A stretch of DNA of 64,000 bases from Actinomycetota bacterium (GTDB lineage Bacteria > Actinomycetota > Thermoleophilia > Solirubrobacterales > 70-9): the NCBI GenBank assembly GCA_018268675.1, contig JAFDWB010000005.1, forward strand, positions 62,001 through 126,000, in the 5' to 3' direction. Positions 1-7,973 of the stretch are shown piece by piece. The number at the start of each line of letters is the position of its first letter. The first letter of the stretch is position 1. The notes beneath the pieces were generated by a model. The model did no database searches. It saw only the letters and a list, made by a program, of their open reading frames with translations, and was not told the DNA's origin. A program made the position numbers and the translations under genes.

Positions 1-963
1 CGTCGTGCCGCTCCCCATGAACGGGTCGAGGACGAGACCGCCGGCGGGCGCGACCAGCCTCACCAGCCACCGCATCAGCTCGATCGGCTTCAGGGTCGGA
101 TGCGGGTTCCTGACCAGACCGCCGCGACTGGCATTGGGCAGGAGGTTGAAGAAGTGCTCCGGTAGCGCCTCGCAGCCCGCGTCGCGCTCCGCCCTGGTCG
201 GCTTCGGGCAGTAGAGGAAACGGGACGGCGCGAGCTGGGTGCCACTCCCGCCCTCGCCTCCGGCGGCTGCGGCGTCGAGCAGCGCCACGGCGCAGCCCCG
301 ATCGCAGTTCTCGTCGGCGCAGTCGGGGTCGTGGGACGCGAGGGCGTTGGCGGGCAACCTGCCGTCCTCGACCCGACAGGCCTCGACGTTCATCGCCCCG
401 GTGCCGTGGCGCCCGATCGTCTCCTCGGTGGTCCCGTCGAGCGGCCTACGGGCGAGGACGATCGGCTCGAGGACCGGCTTCAGAGTCGTTCGTCGCCCGC
501 CGGGATAGCGGCGCGACTTCGACATCCCCGACGAGTAGAGCCACATCAGCGTGTCGCGGATCTCGAGGCCGGAGTCCTCGAGGCCGCAGGCCAGCCGGTG
601 GTAGGTCCTCGGGGAGCCGAAGGCGAGCAGATGGGCGCCGGGCTTCATCACACGGGCGCACTGCTCCCCCCACATCCCGCACCAGACCTCGAATGCCTTG
701 TTCTTGGTCAGCCGCCCCCGGCCTCGCCTCGCGGCGGCGGCCCTGATCGCCGCCGAATCCCAGGTCTCGTTCTGCCATCCGATCCCGTAGGGCGGATCGC
801 AGACGACGGCATCGACGCTCTCCGCCTCGAGGTCCGCCATCACCTCGATGCAGTCGCCCTGCACGAGGCGCGGCAGGTCCTGCGCCTTCCCCTTCCCCGA
901 GGGCCCGCAGGCCTCTCCTCGGCGACGGCCCTTCGGCCGTCGCGCGGTCTTGGTGGTCGTCAC
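1..963 (-). CDS. Site-specific DNA methyltransferase, amino (N6A/N4C) class, 3' end outside window
   Basis: Predicted SAM-dependent DNA methyltransferase acting on the exocyclic amino group of adenine or cytosine. The catalytic motif CDPPYGIGW lies near residue 56, and NPHPTLKP and the SAM-binding DPFMGSGTT come at the far end near residue 313. Catalytic before SAM-binding motif is the beta-class order. A TGAMNVEACRV segment sits in the middle. The GTG start at 963 overlaps the stop of the upstream gene by 4 bp (GTGA), and no upstream ATG fits. The gene runs off the left edge just after the SAM motif, so probably only a short tail is missing. It is the last visible gene of the conjugation convoy and probably modifies the element's DNA as protection from host restriction. 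The target sequence cannot be inferred. Confidence 0.88.
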   Translation of the reverse strand, partial: MTTTKTARRPKGRRRGEACGPSGKGKAQDLPRLVQGDCIEVMADLEAESVDAVVCDPPYGIGWQNETWDSAAIRAAAARRGRGRLTKNKAFEVWCGMWGEQCARVMKPGAHLLAFGSPRTYHRLACGLEDSGLEIRDTLMWLYSSGMSKSRRYPGGRRTTLKPVLEPIVLARRPLDGTTEETIGRHGTGAMNVEACRVEDGRLPANALASHDPDCADENCDRGCAVALLDAAAAGGEGGSGTQLAPSRFLYCPKPTRAERDAGCEALPEHFFNLLPNASRGGLVRNPHPTLKPIELMRWLVRLVAPAGGLVLDPFMGSGTT

Positions 964-1865
964 GTGCTGCCCTCCTCGTTTCGGTTACCGAGCCAGTCGA
1001 CGTCTTGCCCCGGGTCGCGGAGCGCGCGGAAGATCGGTGCGAACGGCCCCTCGGCGACCAGGTCCTCGAGCAGGCAGACCCGGATCTCGACCTTGGGCGT
1101 CCGGGTCAGCTGGGGTTCGGCGCGCAGGAGCGCCAAGGCGGTGTCCCGGCGACGCAGCAGCATCTCGCGGCCTGCCCCGGCCAGCATGCAGACCACGCTC
1201 GGGAATGCCGGATACCGGCGGCGCCAGAGCGGCCCGCCCTCCTCGGGGTCCTCGGCCCTGAAGAGGTCGGCGTAGCGCGCCAGCTCGGCCGCCAGACCGT
1301 CGACGGCCAGGGTCGCCCGGTCGAGCTCGAGGAAGCGGTGGTCGACGTAGACCTTCCCGGCCGTGGTGCGGACGTAGGTGAGGACGGCATCGGCGATCAC
1401 AGAGCGCCCCCGCCGCGCCGGTCGGCTCAACGGGTGCCCGACCTCGTGCCGCCAGGCCAGCGGGCCGAAGTCGTCGCCCTCCTCCCGCGCGGCCTCCAGG
1501 AAGCTGATCGCGGCCTCGTTCACCGCGAAGGTGTGCGCCCGCAGGGGGCCGACGATCTCGCCGGCGTCGAAGATGCGTGGCGTCCGTGGCAACACGCCGA
1601 CCTCGACGGCGGCGCGCACCCCCGCCTCGGTAGCGAACCAGAGGCGGCGCGGCGAACCCACGCCGGTGCTCACATGGGCGATCAGGCCGGCGGCGCCGAT
1701 CCGCGCCAGGAGGGCACGGCACCTGCGCGGCCCGGTCCCGGGCAGATGGATGACGCGGATCTGCTCGGCGGAGAGCGCCCGATGGGCGGCGACCGAGGCG
1801 ACGATGTCGATCGCCGCAGGCGGCAGCCCGCGGTGACCGGCATGGGCGGTGGAGACCGTCGTCAC
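960..1865 (-). CDS. Replication-relaxation family protein
   Basis: A 301-residue protein resembling the replication-relaxation family of actinobacterial plasmids and integrative elements, thought to help start replication or conjugative processing. The N-terminal 90 residues form a winged-helix-like segment (ALSAEQIRVIHLPG, then RRCRALLARIGAAGLI, then PRRLWFATEAG). The rest is a mixed alpha/beta domain with VYVDHRFLELDRAT near residue 175. It overlaps the coupling-protein gene upstream by 4 bp (start 1865, upstream stop 1862) and the methyltransferase downstream by 4 bp. No relaxase is visible, so this protein or a gene beyond the left edge may supply that role. The family call is from recalled sequence pattern; its biochemistry is poorly known. 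Confidence 0.72.
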   Translation of the reverse strand: MTTVSTAHAGHRGLPPAAIDIVASVAAHRALSAEQIRVIHLPGTGPRRCRALLARIGAAGLIAHVSTGVGSPRRLWFATEAGVRAAVEVGVLPRTPRIFDAGEIVGPLRAHTFAVNEAAISFLEAAREEGDDFGPLAWRHEVGHPLSRPARRGRSVIADAVLTYVRTTAGKVYVDHRFLELDRATLAVDGLAAELARYADLFRAEDPEEGGPLWRRRYPAFPSVVCMLAGAGREMLLRRRDTALALLRAEPQLTRTPKVEIRVCLLEDLVAEGPFAPIFRALRDPGQDVDWLGNRNEEGST

Positions 1866-4510
1866 GAGGGTCCCACCTCGAAGGAGTCCGCGGACGCCGG
1901 CCGTCCGGCGCCGCCGCAGTCCTCACCGCGCCGCCGGGGGCGCGCCGCCGAGCGGCGGGCGGCTCCTCGACGGCGCGAGCCGAGCTCACCGACGATCCGT
2001 GAGTCGAGCGTCGCCCGCTCGGCGAGGACCTCGGCGGAGCGCCGGCGCCGACCCGAGCACCGGATCGCCCCCTCGAGGCGCTCGAGGCCACCGGCGGGTG
2101 GGGCCCCGAGCGCGTCCCCCACCCTGACACCCCGCAGCGCGAACGGACGCGAGACCTCACCGCGGTCGGTGACCTGGGCGATGAACCGGTAGCGCGGCAG
2201 GCGCGTGATCGCCTCCGGGCTCGGTTCGCCGGCCCACTCTTTCGTCACCAGCCCGGCCGCCCGGGCGTTCAACGCCGAGACCATCATGTGGGAGCGGTTG
2301 GTGGTCAGCGAGTTGAGCGTCGCCGGGCGCAGCCGCTCGGGGTTCTGGTTCATCACGATCGCCCGCAGCCCGAACTTCGCCCCCTGCTCCTCGATCGCCG
2401 CGAGGGTGTCGGAGTCGTAGGTCTGCGCCTCGTCGAGGCCGAGCCAGAAGAGGCGTCGGTCGCGCGGGTCGAGGTCGCCCCTCGAGCGCGCGCTGTAGAA
2501 GACGTCGAAGGCGGCGAGGTTCGCGATCAGGCGCTCGCGGGTCCCACCGCCGCCGGGGCAGAAGAGGACGATGAGGCCCGCGTCCATCGCCTCGCGCAGG
2601 CTCAGGGTGCTGCGGCTCGCCCCGAGGAGCGCGGCCGTCCTCCTCGAGGCCCCGAGCCGGTCGACCAGGTTGGTCAACGGCGTCACCGCCTCGTCGGAGA
2701 GGCGTGGGAAGCGCTCGCGCCAGAAGCTCTGCGAGCCCTCCGGCAGGAACGGCAGGATCGCCTCGCGCCAGGAGGTGTCGGTCAGGAGCGTCGGGATCTG
2801 GAAGACGGTCGGCGCGAGCTCGGGCGGCAGCTCCTTTGAGATGGCCGCGAGGGCGGAGGCCGTCTGCGTGATCAGGTTGATCGCCCGGGTCGAGCGCTCG
2901 CCCCAGCCCATCGCGGTGGCGAAGGCGTCGACGACCGCCTCGACCCGGTCCTCCGCGTCGACGCCGCGCAGCTCGAAGAGGTTCCAACACGGCTGGTCGT
3001 CCCCGCCGCCGGGGCCCAGGTCGACGACGACGACACGCTCGGCGACGCCGTCCTCGCCGAGGTAGGCCTTGATCTCCTCGAGGGCGTCGCCGTGCGGGTC
3101 GAGGAAGAGACCCCCGTGCCCCGAGCGCGCGAGGTGGACGAACATGGTGGTCGCCGATGCCGTCTTCCCCCAGCGCGAGCGGCCGGCGAGGTAGGTGAAG
3201 AAGGTGTCGGCGGCGCGGACGCCGACGATCCGCTCGCCCTGCTCGCCGGAGACCCGGCCGATCGGGATCAGGTCGCCTCGTCCGGGATCGAACTCCGGCA
3301 GGTCCGGCGGCGGCGCCAGCAGGGCGCCGGAGCGGAGGACGTTGTCGGAGGCGCAGTTGACGGTCGGCGGCTTCAGGAACCCGGCGACCTCGGCCGTGGT
3401 GACCACGTTCCGACGGGCGGGCCGGAAGAGTCCCGTCCGGAGCCGGCGCTCGAAGGAGCGTCGGCGGCCGGGAAGGTCGGAGCCGAGGAAGGCGAGCCCC
3501 GCCAGGTGGAGGCCCGAGGCCCGTAGCCAGTTGCGATCGGAGAACGGCCCGAAGGCGGCGAGCAGGCCGCGCATGATCCCTTCCGCGCGGGATCGGTCCG
3601 GGGCCCGGGCGGCGAGCAGGACCTGCGCCTCGAACAGGGTCGCGCCACCACGCAGCTTGACCTCGAGGCCACGCCCGAGGTCGCGGCGCTCGGCCATCTC
3701 CCCGGGGTCGAGGCGACCCCGACGTTCGCCGCCGATGCCGCTGCTCGGAAGTTCGACCGCCTCGGTGCGGCGGAGGGCCTGGCGCCGCATCCACCAGCGA
3801 CGCCAGAGCACCCGGAACCCGCCGATCGGAAGAAGGTCGATGCAGACGTCGGCGCGCTCCCCCCGGCCCCGGTCGAGGCCGGCGAGCGCCGCGGCGAAAG
3901 GCGAGAGCGGATCCGGGTCGAGTGGCAGCCGGGCGAGGGGCTCAACATAAGGGCGTGCCAGGACCAGCTCGGTCCGCAGGGTGGTCTGCCTGTCCACCGG
4001 CGCCGCCGCGGCGCCGCCGAGCACGTCGGCGGGATCGCGTAGCTCCACGCCCCGAAAGGACCGGAGCGCGCCGCGGAGCAGGGACAGGTCGCGCTCGGCG
4101 ACGTCGAGCAGGTAGACGAGCCGACCGTCGTCGTCGTTGGTCAGGCGGACCCGCAGCGCCGACGCGCGCCGGTCCCACCAGCCGCCGATGCGCCTGCCGG
4201 AGCGGGCGAGCTGGGCGGCGAACGAGCCGACCAGCTCGGGCGCTGCATCGAATTCGTCCGCCGGCACCACGACGAACGCTCGCCGCGAGGCGAGCGTGCG
4301 GCGGGTGGCGACGTGGCGCTGCCTCGCCAGCGCGGTGGCGATCACGGTCGCGCCGAGTGCGATCGGGAGCGCCGCCGGGCCGGCGACGAGGTGCGATAGC
4401 CGGCCAGGGCCGAGACGGTCGACGAGCCGCAGCAGCGCATAGCCGGCAGCGCAGGCGAGGAGCGCGAGCAGCGGCCTCGGATCGTCCGGGCCTCGACGGC
4501 GACCGGTCAC
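1862..4510 (-). CDS. TraG/VirD4-like conjugative coupling ATPase
   Basis: An 882-residue membrane-anchored ATPase of the HerA/FtsK superfamily, resembling type IV coupling proteins that deliver DNA to the conjugation channel. Two hydrophobic segments lie near residues 14-27 and 40-62. Walker A is GRSRWGKT near residue 440, followed by GLFLDPHGDA (Walker B-like). FWLGLDEAQT near residue 685 resembles the second acidic motif of the TraM-recognition region. About 370 residues of unassigned sequence separate the membrane part from the ATPase core. The far C-terminus is Arg/Ala-rich and weakly conserved in appearance. The ATG at 4510 overlaps the upstream small gene's stop by 4 bp. VirB4 and TcpC homologues in the same operon support a transfer role rather than chromosome partition. 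Confidence 0.85.
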   Translation of the reverse strand: MTGRRRGPDDPRPLLALLACAAGYALLRLVDRLGPGRLSHLVAGPAALPIALGATVIATALARQRHVATRRTLASRRAFVVVPADEFDAAPELVGSFAAQLARSGRRIGGWWDRRASALRVRLTNDDDGRLVYLLDVAERDLSLLRGALRSFRGVELRDPADVLGGAAAAPVDRQTTLRTELVLARPYVEPLARLPLDPDPLSPFAAALAGLDRGRGERADVCIDLLPIGGFRVLWRRWWMRRQALRRTEAVELPSSGIGGERRGRLDPGEMAERRDLGRGLEVKLRGGATLFEAQVLLAARAPDRSRAEGIMRGLLAAFGPFSDRNWLRASGLHLAGLAFLGSDLPGRRRSFERRLRTGLFRPARRNVVTTAEVAGFLKPPTVNCASDNVLRSGALLAPPPDLPEFDPGRGDLIPIGRVSGEQGERIVGVRAADTFFTYLAGRSRWGKTASATTMFVHLARSGHGGLFLDPHGDALEEIKAYLGEDGVAERVVVVDLGPGGGDDQPCWNLFELRGVDAEDRVEAVVDAFATAMGWGERSTRAINLITQTASALAAISKELPPELAPTVFQIPTLLTDTSWREAILPFLPEGSQSFWRERFPRLSDEAVTPLTNLVDRLGASRRTAALLGASRSTLSLREAMDAGLIVLFCPGGGGTRERLIANLAAFDVFYSARSRGDLDPRDRRLFWLGLDEAQTYDSDTLAAIEEQGAKFGLRAIVMNQNPERLRPATLNSLTTNRSHMMVSALNARAAGLVTKEWAGEPSPEAITRLPRYRFIAQVTDRGEVSRPFALRGVRVGDALGAPPAGGLERLEGAIRCSGRRRRSAEVLAERATLDSRIVGELGSRRRGAARRSAARPRRRGEDCGGAGRPASADSFEVGPS

Positions 4511-4674
4511 GATTGCACCTCGGGGTGACGGGGGGATCTCAGCTTTCGGCGGACGCCGGATCGCGCGTCACGCCGGGGAAAACCCGACATCGGCCGCTCC
4601 TCGAGGCGGACCCCCTGGTGGACCCCCTGCCGGACCCCCCGGTGGACCCCCTGCCGGACCTCGGTCGCCGTCAT
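4507..4674 (-). CDS. Small repeat-containing protein of unknown function
   Basis: A 55-codon gene defined mainly by its junctions: its ATG (4674) overlaps the preceding stop by 4 bp and its stop overlaps the coupling-protein ATG by 4 bp. The product is Arg-rich with a short internal repeat (GVHRGVRQGVHQGV), encoded by the tandem DNA repeat at 4617-4664. Its frame continues from the frame-B remnant of the methyltransferase tail described under 4671-5438, so it may be a leftover that became a separate coding unit. No domain is recognised and it may serve only for translational coupling. Confidence 0.4.
   Translation of the reverse strand: MTATEVRQGVHRGVRQGVHQGVRLEERPMSGFPRRDARSGVRRKLRSPRHPEVQS
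4617..4664. repeat. Two tandem 24-bp units
   Basis: Two adjacent copies of a unit beginning GGTGGACCCCCTGCCGGACC, differing only in the last few bases, with a partial third unit just before 4617. The repeat is a multiple of three and encodes the GVHRGVRQ-type repeat of the small gene at 4507-4674, so copy-number change would keep the frame. Confidence 0.85.
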
Positions 4675-5438
4675 CGACGCCGCCTCCTCTTCGAGGATCC
4701 GCGCTCTGATCCGCCACGGGATCTTCCGCGCGAGGGCGTCGCCGAGGCCGGCAGGGCGGTCCACCCGATCGGGAACCCCATCAGCCACTCGACCCAGGTG
4801 GGGTTCAGCCTCCCCGGGACCTTCTTCCCGCCGGCCTCCTTCAGCCCGGCGTGGACCGCTCCCGAGAGCGTTTCCCGGGCCCGCCGGCTGTCCGGGCGGG
4901 GCGGCGTCGAGTAGCCCTTGTGCGCGTCCGACACCGTCGGCGTCGGGAAGAGCGTCACGTAGTCGGTCAGCGTGTTCCCGGAGTGGACCTTCCGGCTCCC
5001 CGGCCGGCGGCGGGCGGTGGAGTTCCGCGACGCCCGGGAGTCGGCCTGGGTCGGGGTCGGTATCCGCCCCCCTTCGGCTCGGCGCGCCGCCCGCGCCTCG
5101 GCGGGACTCGTTCCCCTGCGGCGCGCGGACGTGACCTGTGGGGACTCGCCCTCCGCCGCGAGGACGTCGGCGGTGGGCCCCGATCCGCCCGAGCCGTCCG
5201 TGGCAGGGTGTCCCGAGCCCTCGAGTGGGTAGGCGCGCCCGTCCTGTATCAACCCGTGCTTCGGCCAATTTTTCGAGAACTCGGCCCCCAGGCCGTCCGG
5301 GCCGGTCACGCCGCTCCGTGGCGCGGACGGTCCCGTTCTCCATGAGGCGCGGGAGGCGTCGTGGCTCGCGAAGGCCCCGGTCGCCGTCGGAGCGAAGACC
5401 CGGGCCCGACCGGGTCGCGTGCGGGTCGGCCGCTTCAT
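4671..5438 (-). CDS. Dcm-derived WVEWLMGFP-motif protein
   Basis: A 255-residue protein with the motif series seen in phage and mobile-element proteins often labelled DNA methyltransferase: AEFSKNWPKHGL, IPTPTQADS, LFPTPTVSDAHKG and finally LNPTWVEWLMGFPIGWT. It has no SAM-binding or PCQ catalytic motif, so it is unlikely to methylate alone. Start 5438 overlaps the stop of the cytosine methyltransferase by 4 bp, and its stop overlaps the next small gene by 4 bp; third-position GC supports this frame. Frame B of the same DNA still shows a decayed Dcm pattern (VLEKLAEARVDTGRA, later PAGLGDALARKIPWRI), so the gene appears to descend from a duplicated Dcm C-terminal half now read in another frame. 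Its role is unknown; it may be a target-recognition partner. Confidence 0.6.
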   Translation of the reverse strand: MKRPTRTRPGRARVFAPTATGAFASHDASRASWRTGPSAPRSGVTGPDGLGAEFSKNWPKHGLIQDGRAYPLEGSGHPATDGSGGSGPTADVLAAEGESPQVTSARRRGTSPAEARAARRAEGGRIPTPTQADSRASRNSTARRRPGSRKVHSGNTLTDYVTLFPTPTVSDAHKGYSTPPRPDSRRARETLSGAVHAGLKEAGGKKVPGRLNPTWVEWLMGFPIGWTALPASATPSRGRSRGGSERGSSKRRRRR

Positions 5439-6466
5439 CGACGGCTCCCCGGCTTCGGGCGCGCCGAGCGATGCCGGAAACGAGGAGACGCCCCCTTGCA
5501 GACGGCGTCGCGAGAGGCGTCGAGATACGCGGCGCTCATCGCGGCCGCCTCGTATTCGAGGATCCGGATCCCGATCCACTCGGGGATCTGCGGGATGAGG
5601 GCGTTGCCGAGGGCGGCAAGCCGGTCCACCCGATTGGGAACCCCATCAGCCACTCGACCCACTCGGGGCTCAACCGCCCACGGATCCGTCCCTCCGCCGG
5701 CTCGACATCCGGGCGAGCGGCGGCGGCGTCCTCGCCCGGGCGACCGCGACGGTTCGGTCGGGCCGCCGTTTGATCCCGGGCATCCCCGGCGCCGTACGTC
5801 GGCCAGGTCGTGGCGATGTGCTCGAGTGTTTTCTGGACGATCCGCCCTGTCTTCTTGTCGTAGAAGCGCTGGTTCGGGTGCGACGGAGGCCTGCCGTCCT
5901 TGTCGACGACCTCGATGTACCTCCAGCTGTCCGGTTCGCTGGCGCTCGGCGTCGGGAATGTGAAGGGCCGGGTAGGCGACGATCCACACGCGGCGGCGCA
6001 GGTGGGGCGCCCCGAACTCGCGAGCGGAAAGGCTCGCCCACTCCGCGTCATACCCTGCCTCGGCCAAGTCCCCGAGAACTCGACCGATCGGTGCCCGGTC
6101 CCACCGTTTCCCCTTCCCGGTGAGCAGGGCGGGCACGTTCTCCACGAGCACGTACCGGGGACGTAGTTCGCGAACGATCCGGGCGAACTCGGTCCAAAGA
6201 CCCGAGCGTGCCCCGTCGATCCCGGCTCCTTTCCCCGCGCCTGAGAGGTCCTGGCAGGGGAAGCCTCCGCAGACGACATCGACCGCGGCGAGGTTCGCCG
6301 CCCCGACCTCGCGCACGTCCTCGAACGTGCTCGCCTTCGGGAAACGCCGCTCGAGGACGGCCCTGCAATACGGGTCGAGCTCGACCTGCCACTCGATCTC
6401 GAACCCCGCCCTTTCGAGCCCGAGGTCGAAGCCGCCGATTCCCGCGAAGAGACTGCCGACATTCAC
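5435..6466 (-). CDS. DNA (cytosine-5) methyltransferase, Dcm-like, mixed-frame middle
   Basis: A 343-codon open frame with cytosine-C5 methyltransferase motifs: FAGIGGFDLGL (SAM, residue 7), GGFPCQDLS (catalytic Cys 71), VLVENV (residue 106), GAPHLRRRVWIVAYP (motif VIII) and ALGNALIPQIPEWIG (motif X). Between about residues 170 and 290 this frame loses its GC-rich third positions and reads as unstructured Arg-rich sequence, while the frame shifted +1 carries the conserved-looking recognition region. So either two compensating indels have scrambled this copy, recoding joins the frames, or the two frames encode two products. ATG 6466 overlaps the PP-loop gene's stop by 4 bp, and its stop overlaps the next gene by 4 bp. 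Expected role: modify CpG-type or other short sites on the element. Confidence 0.75.
   Translation of the reverse strand: MNVGSLFAGIGGFDLGLERAGFEIEWQVELDPYCRAVLERRFPKASTFEDVREVGAANLAAVDVVCGGFPCQDLSGAGKGAGIDGARSGLWTEFARIVRELRPRYVLVENVPALLTGKGKRWDRAPIGRVLGDLAEAGYDAEWASLSAREFGAPHLRRRVWIVAYPALHIPDAERQRTGQLEVHRGRRQGRQASVAPEPALLRQEDRADRPENTRAHRHDLADVRRRGCPGSNGGPTEPSRSPGRGRRRRSPGCRAGGGTDPWAVEPRVGRVADGVPNRVDRLAALGNALIPQIPEWIGIRILEYEAAAMSAAYLDASRDAVCKGASPRFRHRSARPKPGSRR
5536..6085 (-). other. Second conserved reading frame overlapping the Dcm gene
   Basis: In the frame shifted +1 from the Dcm gene the DNA reads FSGTWPRQGMTRSGRAFPL, FPTPSASEPDSWRYIEVVD, a Lys/Asp/Tyr-rich stretch atypical of shadow frames, ATTWPTYGAGDA and LSPEWVEWLMGFPIGWT. 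It then ends at a TGA (5536-5538) overlapping an in-frame ATG of the Dcm frame. Third positions are almost all G/C here between about 5980 and 5660 while the Dcm frame has many A/T, so this frame has been under coding selection. It mirrors the gene at 4671-5438, which also ends in a TGA overlapping an ATG. How it would be started is unclear; no good ribosome site is visible inside the Dcm gene. Confidence 0.6.
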
Positions 6467-7509
6467 CTTCTCCTCCTGGATCCGGGATCTCGCCGCGCGG
6501 CCCGGGCAGCGGATCGGCCCGGGCCGCCGGCCTTCCTTCCTCGTGGGCGGGGTCCGCCCACGAGGTCGCTGCCGTTAAGTCGCGGCTGCCCGACGGCGTC
6601 GACCTCCTTCGCGGTCGACGGCTCCTCCATGCAGGAGCAGGCACCCCACTCGGATCCGTCGAAATCGCCGGGTCGACGTTCGAGTCGCCGGCGGAACAGC
6701 CGCATCGTCAAGGGACGGGTCCGGCCGCCACGTCGGTCCCGCATGATCGAGACGTCGCGGTCGAGACGCGCGCGGATCTCTTCCTCGCGCTCCTCGTGCC
6801 AGCGGTAGCGCTCGGGGTGGCGACGGAGGAGCAGCGCAAAGGAGGCCTGCCCCGCCTTGCAGCAGAAGCCGCCGCAGTTGTTGTGGGCGAAGCCCTCCGC
6901 GTAGAGGCGGGGCGGTCGGATGCCGAGCCCCTCGAGTTCGAAGAGCAACTCCTCCTTGGAGCGCCGCGGCTTCTCAGTGAGCGGGGCCTCGATCCGCCAC
7001 GGCGCCCAGAAGCCCTCGGCGCGCTCGAGCCGGTGGACCTCCGACCAGTCGAAGCCGAGGACGCAGATCGTGTCCAGGGGATCGCGGTCCCGCTCGAGCC
7101 AGCGGCGCATCAGCCGCCGCTTCAGGATCGCCGAGCATGGGTCGACCAGCGAGTTGCCGAGGAACCGGACATCCCCGTAGACCCGATGGGGGTCGCGACC
7201 CTCGGCGATCCATTCGAGCGGTCCCAGGGCCGCGCTCGCGGCGGCGCCGAGGTCGAGCAGGTGGCGCCGCCGCCGACCCATCTCCGTCAGCGGCGGGATC
7301 GAGGCCGCCCGGGCCAGGAGCCCGGGCGGGCAGTCCCGGCCCGCGAGTCGTGCCGAGGTCTCCAGCAGGAAGCGGTAGAGATCGTCGTCCTCGATCAGCG
7401 TGTCGGCGAACAGGAGGGTCACCTGCCCGATGCCGTGCATGCCGACCGAACGCCTCGCCGCCCCCCACGACCCGACGCCGCCGGAGAACATCACGACGCG
7501 TCCCGGCAT
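6463..7509 (-). CDS. PP-loop (PAPS reductase-like) protein of the mobile element
   Basis: A 348-residue protein beginning with a P-loop-like pyrophosphatase motif VVMFSGGVGSWGAA, the signature of PAPS reductase/ATP sulfurylase-type PP-loop enzymes that adenylate or sulfurate a substrate. A Cys-rich patch (HNNCGGFCCKAGQASF, near residue 222) and a late CSCMEE could bind a metal or FeS cluster. The start at 7509 shares one base with the upstream stop (TGATG); longer upstream extensions read as low-complexity Arg-rich sequence and are rejected. Such proteins are frequent in phages and conjugative elements, where their substrate is mostly unknown. With a second PP-loop gene upstream and methyltransferases downstream, a nucleic-acid modification role is plausible but inferred. 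Confidence 0.68.
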   Translation of the reverse strand: MPGRVVMFSGGVGSWGAARRSVGMHGIGQVTLLFADTLIEDDDLYRFLLETSARLAGRDCPPGLLARAASIPPLTEMGRRRRHLLDLGAAASAALGPLEWIAEGRDPHRVYGDVRFLGNSLVDPCSAILKRRLMRRWLERDRDPLDTICVLGFDWSEVHRLERAEGFWAPWRIEAPLTEKPRRSKEELLFELEGLGIRPPRLYAEGFAHNNCGGFCCKAGQASFALLLRRHPERYRWHEEREEEIRARLDRDVSIMRDRRGGRTRPLTMRLFRRRLERRPGDFDGSEWGACSCMEEPSTAKEVDAVGQPRLNGSDLVGGPRPRGRKAGGPGRSAARAARRDPGSRRRR

Positions 7510-7973
7510 CACGCCGCCCTCCCCCAGCAGCGGCGCTCGCAGAGACGGTGACGGTCGCGGCGCGGTCGCGACGGCACGTCCCACGACTTGCGCGGGACCC
7601 GCCCGATGGCCTCGAAACCGGCGGCCCGGACGCTCGAACCCGGCTCGGTGGCCAGCGTGTAGGTGATCACCCGCCGAAAGCCGAGCGCCTGCACCTCGAC
7701 GCCCGGGATCGCGGTGCCGGTGTCGATGTAGAGGAGTTCGTCGTAGTGCTCGCGACAGCGGTGCGCGAGCACGCCGGAGTCGGTGCCGCCGGAGAGGAGG
7801 CAGACCGTCCGAAGCGGCGACCACCACTCCTTCGCCGCGGCGATCAAGGCGTCGGGATCGCCGTCGTCGCCGCGCGACGGTCGGACGCCGGGCCCGGCCG
7901 CCACCCCGCACACCTCCGTGGGAAGGACCGGCCCTGATCTCGGGCCCGCCCCCGTCGGGATCCGCCGACTCAT
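7509..7973 (-). CDS. Short PAPS reductase-like PP-loop protein
   Basis: A 154-residue protein with the PP-loop motif VCLLSGGTDSGVLAH near residue 57 and the following YIDTGTAIPGVE strand typical of PAPS-reductase-like enzymes. It is much shorter than full PAPS reductases (about 230-260 residues) and lacks their C-terminal Cys motif, so it is not expected to reduce PAPS. The C-terminal RRDRHRLCERRCWG has two Cys. The ATG at 7973 overlaps the upstream stop by 4 bp and its own stop shares a base with the next PP-loop gene, so the two are likely co-translated and could form one complex, one giving the nucleotide fold and the other the metal site. Substrate unknown. Confidence 0.65.
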   Translation of the reverse strand: MSRRIPTGAGPRSGPVLPTEVCGVAAGPGVRPSRGDDGDPDALIAAAKEWWSPLRTVCLLSGGTDSGVLAHRCREHYDELLYIDTGTAIPGVEVQALGFRRVITYTLATEPGSSVRAAGFEAIGRVPRKSWDVPSRPRRDRHRLCERRCWGRAA

